Source: Lachnospiraceae bacterium (GTDB lineage: Bacteria > Bacillota > Clostridia > Lachnospirales > Lachnospiraceae). Taken from it: a stretch of DNA of 46,412 bases. The DNA lies in NCBI GenBank assembly GCA_016287675.1, contig JAEFAR010000019.1:1-46412 (forward strand). Direction: 5' to 3'. The position numbers were made by a program, and so were the translations under genes. The notes under the pieces were generated by a model. It was given only the letters and a program-made list of their open reading frames with translations. It ran no database searches and had not been told where the DNA came from. Positions 1-6,550 of this stretch are shown piece after piece (the stretch's first letter is position 1; every line of letters starts with the position of its first letter).

Positions 1-161
1 TTTCTAAAGAATTAAGCTAAGGTTATTGTTCCGTTAAATCTTTACTGTTCTTAAGGTTGTCCTTAAGTTTGAAAATCAATGTTAATTGAATTTTCAGGGT
101 TGTTTAGCTGTTTAATTATCAAGGTTCGTTTTTGCGTTTCGCTCTCGCAAAGCGCTCGATT
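1..161 (-). other. Probable leader of an rRNA operon located left of the window
   Basis: No open reading frame is convincing here. Reading the minus strand, the stretch follows two tandem strong promoters. It begins with a GC-rich inverted segment (GCGCTTTGCGAGAGCG, about 141-156) and continues with AT-rich leader-like sequence that includes CCTTGATAATTAAACAGC. It runs off the left edge without a start codon in good context. In Clostridia this arrangement (twin TTGACA promoters, GC-rich start region, untranslated leader) is typical of ribosomal RNA operons. The 16S gene itself is not in the window, so the identity is inferred. Confidence 0.6.
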
Positions 162-190
162 ACTTTACCACCGTTTTGGAAGTTTGTCAA
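162..190 (-). promoter_or_regulatory. Promoter P2 of the putative rRNA operon
   Basis: On the minus strand there is a perfect -35 box TTGACA (185-190) and a -10 box TAAAGT (162-167) separated by exactly 17 bases. The sequence just after the -10 box is GC-rich, as in stringently controlled stable-RNA promoters. It lies 120 bp downstream of a sister promoter with the same layout. Confidence 0.75.
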
Positions 191-281
191 CAACTTTTTT
201 TAATTGTTTTTAAGAAACTTTGTTTTCATTCCTCTTGAATGTTTGCCGTTTCTTTAACTCCGTTTTTGCGGTGCGAGCGAT

Positions 282-310
282 ATATTACTCCCGAAAATGA
301 GTTTTGTCAA
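282..310 (-). promoter_or_regulatory. Promoter P1 of the putative rRNA operon
   Basis: On the minus strand the boxes are TTGACA (305-310) and TAATAT (282-287) with a 17-base spacer, followed by a GC-rich stretch (CGCTCGCACCGC). It is the upstream member of a tandem pair. The region between it and the RNase H stop codon is AT-rich, with A/T tracts that could act as an UP-element-like region. Confidence 0.75.
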
Positions 311-347
311 CACCGTTTTTTATATTTTTTTAAAAATAACTACAATT

Positions 348-362
348 GCCTGATTATCAGGC
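348..362 (-). terminator. Possible weak terminator at the end of the RNase H gene
   Basis: A 15-base near-palindrome (GCCTGAT / ATCAGGC arms) contains the TGA stop codon of the RNase H gene in its first arm. On the minus strand an AT-rich stretch with T runs follows, but no immediate clean U-tract, so termination may be inefficient. Confidence 0.4.
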
Positions 363-779
363 ACGGAGGGCACTTTTCGCCAGCTTGTCAGCCATTTCGT
401 TGTACTTGTCCCCCGTATGAGCCGCGATCTTTTTGAAGGACAGCTTCACCTGCTGCCCCGCTTTTCTCATATAATCCGCGTAGCCCTGAGTGTACCTGTT
501 CTTTGCTTTCCATCCGCCTGTAGCCCACATCTCTATGCCCATATAGTCATAGCAGATCTCAAGTTCGGTATAGCCGTGGCCCTTCGCCCATTTTACGGCG
601 TTCATCGCTCCAAGCATTTCGCCGGCCACGTTTCTGATGTTGGCCACCTCAGGATCATTTCCGGATCCCGACAGCGAGGTCTCGTTACCGTCAGGTTCAA
701 GGATCACGCAACCGTAGGCATATTTTCCCAGGGAGGGTTCAAAGCTTCCGTCCACAAAAGCCGTTAATTTTTTATCCAT
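357..779 (-). CDS. rnhA: Ribonuclease H (RNase HI family)
   Basis: This is a 140-residue single-domain RNase H that would cleave RNA in RNA/DNA hybrids. The four carboxylates of the two-metal active site can be read in order: Asp10 in AFVDGSFE, Glu54 in AGEMLGAM, Asp78 in CYDYMGIE and Asp131 in NEMADKLA. The loop histidine is His121 in AAHTGDKYNEMAD. Length and motif order fit a stand-alone RNase HI domain without an N-terminal hybrid-binding module. The ATG has a good ribosome site (GGAG, 5-6 bases upstream). The gene follows mgtE by 25 bp and is probably co-transcribed with it. The tandem rRNA promoters lie directly downstream. Confidence 0.9.
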   Translation of the reverse strand: MDKKLTAFVDGSFEPSLGKYAYGCVILEPDGNETSLSGSGNDPEVANIRNVAGEMLGAMNAVKWAKGHGYTELEICYDYMGIEMWATGGWKAKNRYTQGYADYMRKAGQQVKLSFKKIAAHTGDKYNEMADKLAKSALRA

Positions 780-804
780 TTATACTCCAATCAATAAACT
801 GCGG

Positions 805-2193
805 TCAAAGCCCGAGAATTCCCAAAAGGAACACGTTTACAAGGCCGTAATAGCTCACCACGGCCACAAGGTCGTTCAGTGTTGTGATCAGGGGGCCTGA
901 AGCCACCGCAGGGTCAACTTTCATTTTCTGAAGCAGCATGGGAGTTGCTGCCCCCATAAAGCTTGATATCACCATGGAAAGAAGGAGTGCTGCTCCCACG
1001 CAGCCCGAGATGGCGAAACCATACCACCAGGGAGCATCCTTAAGGAAGTGCATATACACTCCCACGAAGGCAAATGACATGAGGCCCAGCAGAAGCCCGA
1101 CCGTAGCACCCACCCGGACTTCTTTAAATACAAAGCCCAGTTTCTCTTTCTTCGAGATCTCCTCGTCCATCAGGAGTCTGATGGTTACACCCAGAGACTG
1201 GGTTCCCACATTTCCTGCCATATCAAGGATCAGTGACTGGAAACTCACGATAATGGCGATCTCTTTTACAACATTTTCAAATATCGAAACAACACCCGAA
1301 ACTCCGAGAGCAAGAAGCAAAAGGAGCAAAAGCCAGGGAAGTCTCTTTTTCATGCTTTCGGAGACCTTCTCATCAATATCCGATTCTTCGGAGAGACCTG
1401 CCAGTTTTGCATAGTCTTCGCTCATGGCATCGTCCACCGCTTCAACAAGGTCTGTTGAAGTGATGACACCGATTATGCGGTGTTCATCGTCAACTACCGG
1501 AAGTGAATCTTCGGCGTAGGCTCTCAGTTCTTCCATGACATCTTCGATCTTCTCGTTGGCATTGACGCTGGGATAGCCCGTACTTATTATGCTTTCAAGA
1601 GGAGTGTCGGGTCTTGCGACTATCAGATCCCTGAGTTCGATCGCTCCGTAGTAGCTGTTGTTTTCATCAAAGACATAGATCGTGTTGATGTTGTCATGTT
1701 TTCCCGCCTGGCGCACCAAAGAGCGCATGGCTTCCTTAACGCTTGAAGATCTGGGTATGGAAACATAATTCGTGGTCATCATGCTTCCCACAAGATCGCT
1801 GTCATAGGAACGGATCAGGTTAATGTCTTCCGTTGCATCCGTTTCCATTAATGCAATGATCTGCTCTCTTGTCTCTTCATCATCGATCTCTTCAAGAACA
1901 TCGACAGCGTCATCCGCATCCATGTTCTCAATGACATCCGCTGCCTTTTCAAGACCCAGTTCTTCCAGATAGTCGGATACGTCGTCTATGTAAGCGAAGA
2001 TGTCGGATACTCTCTCATCGCCAAGAATACGATAAAGGCGTATTCGATCCGCTTTTTCCAGTTTGGTCAGAGCTTCCGCAATATCGTTGTCATGATAATT
2101 GTCCAACTCCTCACGGATAGTCTGATTGTCTCTGTTTCGGATGATGGAAAGGATCTCATCCTCGACCGGAGCATTTTCTCTGTTTTCTTCCAT
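805..2193 (-). CDS. mgtE: Magnesium transporter MgtE (copy 1)
   Basis: A 462-residue MgtE-type Mg2+ channel/transporter of the cytoplasmic membrane. From N to C it shows the acidic helical MgtE N domain (about 10-130), two CBS domains (about 135-255), a connecting helix and five membrane helices from about residue 285. The pore signature MAGNVGTQSL and the late TTLNDLVAVV segment with its conserved Asp are present. Length matches the family. The gene starts 4 bp after the stop of a second mgtE copy and is almost certainly co-transcribed with it. The two proteins share long near-identical stretches in the N, CBS and membrane regions, which indicates tandem duplication. Confidence 0.95.
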   Translation of the reverse strand: MEENRENAPVEDEILSIIRNRDNQTIREELDNYHDNDIAEALTKLEKADRIRLYRILGDERVSDIFAYIDDVSDYLEELGLEKAADVIENMDADDAVDVLEEIDDEETREQIIALMETDATEDINLIRSYDSDLVGSMMTTNYVSIPRSSSVKEAMRSLVRQAGKHDNINTIYVFDENNSYYGAIELRDLIVARPDTPLESIISTGYPSVNANEKIEDVMEELRAYAEDSLPVVDDEHRIIGVITSTDLVEAVDDAMSEDYAKLAGLSEESDIDEKVSESMKKRLPWLLLLLLLALGVSGVVSIFENVVKEIAIIVSFQSLILDMAGNVGTQSLGVTIRLLMDEEISKKEKLGFVFKEVRVGATVGLLLGLMSFAFVGVYMHFLKDAPWWYGFAISGCVGAALLLSMVISSFMGAATPMLLQKMKVDPAVASGPLITTLNDLVAVVSYYGLVNVFLLGILGL

Positions 2194-2197
2194 TTTT

Positions 2198-3766
2198 TTA
2201 TAACCCCATCAGTTTGATCAAAAAGAGATTTGCAAGACTGTAATAAGTTACAACAGCTACAAGATCGTTCATGGTAGTGATCAAAGGGCCTGAAGCCACT
2301 GCGGGGTCAAACTTGAGTTTCTGTAACAGCATGGGTATGGAAGCCCCGACGAAGCTGGAGATCACCATAGCCAAAAGAAGTGATGCACCGACACAACCCG
2401 AGACGGCAAAGCCGTACCACCAGGGAGTGTCTTTGAAAAAATGGAGATACATCCCAACAAAACCAAAAGCAAGGATACCGAGCAGAAAGCCGTTGGAAGC
2501 TCCCACCCGCATTTCCTTGAATACAAAAGCAAATTTTTCTTTTCTTGAAACAGTCCCGTCCATAAGGACACGGATGGTGACAGCCAGAGACTGGGTTCCC
2601 ACATTTCCTGCCATTCCCAGGATCAGTGACTGGAAGCTGACAATGATGGCAACCTTTTCCACGACTCCTTCAAAAACGCCCACCACTGCAGATACTCCCA
2701 TTCCAAGCAGCAAAAGCAGCATGAGCCAGGGCATACGCTTTCTCATGCTGTCAATAAGTTTTTCGTTAATGTCTGCCTCTTCGGTAAGACCTGCCAGCTT
2801 AGCATAGTCTTCACCCAATTCGTCATCAACCGCTTCCACGATGTCGGTTGATGTGATAACTCCGATTATATGCCTGTCATCATCAACAACAGGGATGGAG
2901 TCCTCGGCGTAGGATTTGAGGTCTTCGATGATGTCACTGATCTTCTCATTGGCATCAACGCAAGGGTAACCTGTACTGATGATCTCTTCCAGTGCAACCT
3001 CGGATCGCGCCACGATCAGGTCACGGAGTTCGATGGCACCGTAGTATTTCTCCTCTTCATCATAAACATAGATCGTGTTTATGTTGTCGTTTTCACCGGC
3101 CTGCTGTATCAAAGAACGCATGGCACCCTTGATCGTGGCATTTTTAGGTATGGAAACATAATTTGTAGTCATCATGCTTCCGACTTTATCATCATCGTAG
3201 GATCTGATGAGACGGATGTCTTCCGTGGCTTCAGGTTCCATCAGTGAGATGATCTGCTCACGTGTTTCCTCATCCTCGATCTCTTCCAGAACGTCAACTG
3301 CATCGTCGGCATCCATGTTCTCGATGACATTCGCCGCTTTTTCAAGGCCCAGTTCTTCAAGGTAATCGGAAACGTCATCCAGGTAGGCGAAGATCTCGGA
3401 AACCTTCTCGTCCCCCAGTATCCTGTAAAGACGTATACGATCCGCCTTACTGAGCCTTTCCAATGCATTTGCTATATCGTTTTCATGATAATTGTCAAGT
3501 TCGGAACGAATATAGTTTTCATCGCCGTCTCCGAGAATGATCTCAAGGATCTCATCCACAGCATCCCGTTCCTCTGATACTTCAGGTTCCGTAACCTCTT
3601 CCGGCTCCGGGGCTTTCTCAGCCACATCCGTATCATTCTGAGCATCCTTAACTTCCGTCTCACTACTTCGGAGGGCACTCATCTCTTTTTCTTCCGCATC
3701 ATTGGCATTCACTTCTTCTTCGATCTCATTCTTGACACTTTCAAGTAATTCATTTTTGTCTTCCAT
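2198..3766 (-). CDS. mgtE: Magnesium transporter MgtE (copy 2, with acidic N-terminal extension)
   Basis: A paralog of the downstream gene with the same N domain, CBS pair and five-helix membrane domain (GMAGNVGTQSLAVTIR, TTMNDLVAVV). It carries roughly 60 extra N-terminal residues rich in Glu, Asp and Val that look disordered. I place the start at the ATG at 3766 (MEDKNELLE), preceded by a GGCGGG ribosome site, rather than at the TTG two codons upstream. A 17-spaced promoter sits about 50 bp upstream, so this is the first gene of an mgtE-mgtE-rnhA unit. I saw no M-box-like structure in the short leader. Confidence 0.93.
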   Translation of the reverse strand: MEDKNELLESVKNEIEEEVNANDAEEKEMSALRSSETEVKDAQNDTDVAEKAPEPEEVTEPEVSEERDAVDEILEIILGDGDENYIRSELDNYHENDIANALERLSKADRIRLYRILGDEKVSEIFAYLDDVSDYLEELGLEKAANVIENMDADDAVDVLEEIEDEETREQIISLMEPEATEDIRLIRSYDDDKVGSMMTTNYVSIPKNATIKGAMRSLIQQAGENDNINTIYVYDEEEKYYGAIELRDLIVARSEVALEEIISTGYPCVDANEKISDIIEDLKSYAEDSIPVVDDDRHIIGVITSTDIVEAVDDELGEDYAKLAGLTEEADINEKLIDSMRKRMPWLMLLLLLGMGVSAVVGVFEGVVEKVAIIVSFQSLILGMAGNVGTQSLAVTIRVLMDGTVSRKEKFAFVFKEMRVGASNGFLLGILAFGFVGMYLHFFKDTPWWYGFAVSGCVGASLLLAMVISSFVGASIPMLLQKLKFDPAVASGPLITTMNDLVAVVTYYSLANLFLIKLMGL

Positions 3767-3816
3767 AATCAACCCGCCTTTCCGTGAGATTTGCTTTTAA
3801 AGGCATATTCTCTGAA

Positions 3817-3845
3817 ATTTTAACTCAAAGAAACCGGGTTGTAAA
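3817..3845 (-). promoter_or_regulatory. Promoter of the mgtE-mgtE-rnhA unit
   Basis: On the minus strand TTTACA (3840-3845) and TAAAAT (3817-3822) are separated by 17 bases. They lie about 50 bp upstream of the mgtE copy 2 start codon and downstream of the FHA gene stop. Confidence 0.65.
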
Positions 3846-3917
3846 GTGAACATTATTGTAAAATCATCCCAAAACTTTTAAAGCAAAACGAAAAATTTGT
3901 TTCATCTTCGAGCAGCT

Positions 3918-4997
3918 TTAGGAAGCCTTAAGTCCGTCCTTATAGATCAGGTCCACATCTGCCAGGCTGATCCTGTCATTGTTACTGAGGGGATATTCCT
4001 CTCCCGGGATCAGTTCCCTGCCGTTCAGTCTGGTACCGTTGGTGGAATTCAGGTCAAACAGTGAGGTCTTTCCTCCGATCCTACGTATCTCAGCGTGAAG
4101 CCGGCTGATGTTTCTGCTTGCGGGAGTGTAGTCGGTGTGGCCGGAAAGGCTTCCGATGGTAAAAGGGAATTTCTCCATGACGATCTTTTCATCGTTCTTC
4201 ATGCAAACCAGGCAGGGATTACATGCTTCCCTCCGTTCCTGTAAGAGCACGGTGTCTTTTGTGCTCTCATCGAAAAACCTTTCCGTTTCGCAATCCACAC
4301 GGCTGTTTTCAGGTTCCTTTTTCTTTTTCAGCATTCCGCTGAACCACTTTCTCACAGACGGTTCGGATCTCTTTTCGGAGGGGATGTTCTCGATCTCCGG
4401 TGTCTGTTCGTAAGTTTCTTTATATAAAGCCCCAATGGGGGCAGGAGCCTCTTCGGCCAATCTTTCCTTGAGAGCCTGAAGTCCCTGTTCTTCCTTCATC
4501 ACAAGGACATAGCAGTCATACAGTAATGCTACCGCTCTCTTATCATCGTAATCTACCCGGTTAAGCATATATTCAAAGAACGCTTCAGCCTGCTTTTCAA
4601 CTTTTTTCGAATAGCCGGGCAAACATACAAAACTTGCTTTATAATCGGAAATGTTTACAAAAACGTATTCCGGCAGCAGGACCATATCGTCGGGATCCAG
4701 CAGTAATTCTGCCGTTTCGCGGAAAAGCTCCGCAAAACTTTTAAGGATCTGAAGGAGTTTTGGATAATCTATTGACAGTGTTCTGAAGACCAGATCCATA
4801 GACTTTCTTCCTCCTATCGGATACTTGCAGAAGGGTGCTCCTCCATCCACCGTAAGATCCGGATTCAGGATCTCCTCCGACCTGTTGTTTTCAAGCATCT
4901 TTAATTTGTATAGTTCATCAACATCCCCCGAAAACGGCAGGACCAGGTAAGTCTGAAGATACTCTTTCACATATCTTCCGTTTAATCCGTCTCTCAT
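3918..4997 (-). CDS. FHA domain protein of the Tad pilus locus
   Basis: A 359-residue cytoplasmic protein. The last 90 residues form a forkhead-associated phosphopeptide-binding domain, with the canonical FTIGS, SRLHAEI and NSTNGTRLNG motifs. The N-terminal 200 residues are a helical region of the kind often fused to FHA domains in Clostridia; I do not know its function. Between them is a charged linker with a KKKKEPE stretch. It is the last gene of the Tad cluster, 24 bp after a TadE-like gene, so it may link the secretion machinery to Ser/Thr phosphorylation. No kinase is encoded in the window. Confidence 0.8.
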   Translation of the reverse strand: MRDGLNGRYVKEYLQTYLVLPFSGDVDELYKLKMLENNRSEEILNPDLTVDGGAPFCKYPIGGRKSMDLVFRTLSIDYPKLLQILKSFAELFRETAELLLDPDDMVLLPEYVFVNISDYKASFVCLPGYSKKVEKQAEAFFEYMLNRVDYDDKRAVALLYDCYVLVMKEEQGLQALKERLAEEAPAPIGALYKETYEQTPEIENIPSEKRSEPSVRKWFSGMLKKKKEPENSRVDCETERFFDESTKDTVLLQERREACNPCLVCMKNDEKIVMEKFPFTIGSLSGHTDYTPASRNISRLHAEIRRIGGKTSLFDLNSTNGTRLNGRELIPGEEYPLSNNDRISLADVDLIYKDGLKAS

Positions 4998-5021
4998 ATT
5001 TCCCCCTTTAAATCCTAAAAT

Positions 5022-5231
5022 CTACTTGTCAAAACCACCCATCAGTCTTTCCAGGCGCATTAGATCAGATGCCGTCCCGCTATTCTTCGCTTCCGACACA
5101 CAGACTTCACCAAAGTCTTCCACCTTTTCGTAAAGTTCCAGCGTGTAGGTCAGGGCCGAAAAGATCATAAAGATGATCACTCCCATGATAAGGGAAGTTT
5201 CTACCGTATAATAAGCTCTTATCTTTTTCAT
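5022..5231 (-). CDS. Small TadE-like pseudopilin
   Basis: A 69-residue protein with a short basic N-terminus, a TVETSLIMGVIIFMIF segment (the Glu after a short polar stretch, then a hydrophobic helix, as in TadE-like or type IVb pseudopilins) and a short charged tail. I prefer the ATG at 5231, with GGAGGC nine bases upstream, over a TTG two codons earlier that overlaps the stop of the prepilin peptidase gene. It is probably a minor pilin or assembly factor processed by the adjacent peptidase. Confidence 0.75.
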   Translation of the reverse strand: MKKIRAYYTVETSLIMGVIIFMIFSALTYTLELYEKVEDFGEVCVSEAKNSGTASDLMRLERLMGGFDK

Positions 5232-5233
5232 TT

Positions 5234-5677
5234 TCAAAAAGCCTCCGCCAGTTGTACAATGGCAAAACCCGCCGTAAGAAACGGAATGAATGGCAAGGCT
5301 GTTTTTAGATCAGCTCTTTTAAAAAGCATCAGCACGATCCCGACAGAAGCACAGATCAAAAGTGCCGTTAGCCACAGGAACAGTACTTTTTCCCAGTCAA
5401 AAAACAGTCCCACGGAGAGGAGCAGAAGTCCGTCTCCCGTTCCCATCTTCCCTTTTGTGGCAAATGCCGTAAAAAGCCCCATAAGCCCCGGTGCAACTCC
5501 CGCTAAATAAGCTGTGAGCGGCCTGCCTTCGACAAAGCCCAAAGAAGCATTTAATACAGCCAATACAGCTATCGGTATCCAGTTTACGGTTTTCTTTTTC
5601 AGATCTTCTGCCGAAAGCAGGATCATGGTGATCAGGTTTAAACACACTGCCATAAGTCTGATGGTTTCACTGTTCAT
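5234..5677 (-). CDS. tadV: Prepilin peptidase, TadV/CpaA type (A24 family)
   Basis: A 147-residue, multi-pass membrane aspartyl protease lacking the N-terminal methylase domain of PilD, as is usual for TadV/CpaA. The two catalytic Asp positions fit SAEDLKKK near residue 25 and the family G-x-GD motif in KMGTGDGLLLLS. It would cleave the leader of the Flp pilin and TadE-like pseudopilins encoded upstream. The ATG has a GGAGG site, and the start overlaps the preceding TadE-like gene by 11 bp. Confidence 0.88.
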   Translation of the reverse strand: MNSETIRLMAVCLNLITMILLSAEDLKKKTVNWIPIAVLAVLNASLGFVEGRPLTAYLAGVAPGLMGLFTAFATKGKMGTGDGLLLLSVGLFFDWEKVLFLWLTALLICASVGIVLMLFKRADLKTALPFIPFLTAGFAIVQLAEAF

Positions 5678-6497
5678 TATTTCCTCCGCATTTACTGCAG
5701 GGCGACATGCCCTTTATTTCTGAAAGGTCAGCTTCCCTGACACTTCTTTTCAGCATACTGCAGTCACTTCCGTAATGAAATTTTGTCCCATAGTACGTAA
5801 TGTAGACTTCTCCGGTATGCACGGAATCCTTGCAGTACTTACATTCGGTGTAACGTTTTCCGTCCCGGTTTCTTTTATCCTTTAATTCCGATTCTTTTAA
5901 GCTCTGTGCCTTAACCGAAAGGTAACAGCAACCGGGATCTCTGTGGTAAACGGAACCGCTTTCCGTAATATAGACCTTTTCTTTTTTTTCCTTTTTTTCA
6001 TCCTTAACTTCTTTTTTGGCAATAAGCCTGTTGTCATCCCAGACCCCTGTATTTTCACGGATCTTGTAACTAAACTTAAGGGGCAGGCTGACTTTCTTAA
6101 AGAATGGTGCAACCAGAGGATGATCCATGATCACTTCTATTATATAATCATCATCTCCCGATCTTTTGCATTCAACCCTCAGTCCCTCGTCAAACACGTT
6201 CAGGGATTCAAAAAGGTTTCCGTAGATGAGTCCATTCAGCACAATGCTTTCGTCATTACATTTCTTTCCCGAGATCGTCCGGTTTATGTAACCGACAGCG
6301 GAAAATTCCTGAGCAGATGTCATCACCTTCCGTGTTACATTCATTTCCAGCAGGATGACCAGAAAAAGCTGCCATAGCATCCATAGAAAAAAGAAAAACA
6401 AAGGAAATGAGAAAGCAGTTTCCACTGTGACTGAAGCTTTGAGCCTGTCATGTCCGCCGTTGTCCGTTCTTATTTTATTGTTGTTAAGCATTTTCAT
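5667..6497 (-). CDS. TadE-like pseudopilin with two C-terminal His/Cys modules
   Basis: About 276 residues. A TadE-like leader (KASVTVETAFSFPLF plus a hydrophobic helix) is followed by an extracellular domain of about 120 residues and a Lys/Glu-rich linker. At the end are two consecutive copies of a small module: VYIT-x2-G-x2-(Y/F)H-x4-C, then a C-x2-C pair (ECKYCKD and PCSKCGG). The spacing resembles small zinc-binding modules found at the ends of secreted nucleases. I choose the ATG at 6497, which has a GGAG site. An in-frame TTG at 6554 overlaps the upstream stop (TTGA) and is the alternative. Metal binding is inferred. Confidence 0.75.
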   Translation of the reverse strand: MKMLNNNKIRTDNGGHDRLKASVTVETAFSFPLFFFFLWMLWQLFLVILLEMNVTRKVMTSAQEFSAVGYINRTISGKKCNDESIVLNGLIYGNLFESLNVFDEGLRVECKRSGDDDYIIEVIMDHPLVAPFFKKVSLPLKFSYKIRENTGVWDDNRLIAKKEVKDEKKEKKEKVYITESGSVYHRDPGCCYLSVKAQSLKESELKDKRNRDGKRYTECKYCKDSVHTGEVYITYYGTKFHYGSDCSMLKRSVREADLSEIKGMSPCSKCGGNNEQ

Positions 6498-6550
6498 TGT
6501 CAGATCTGCTCCGGGAGTTAAAATTTTAAGAACAGACAACGGCAGATACG

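Noticed and set aside
3773-3917. M-box magnesium riboswitch before mgtE
   Set aside because: The leader is too short after the promoter (about 45 nt) and shows none of the conserved M-box elements or a terminator.
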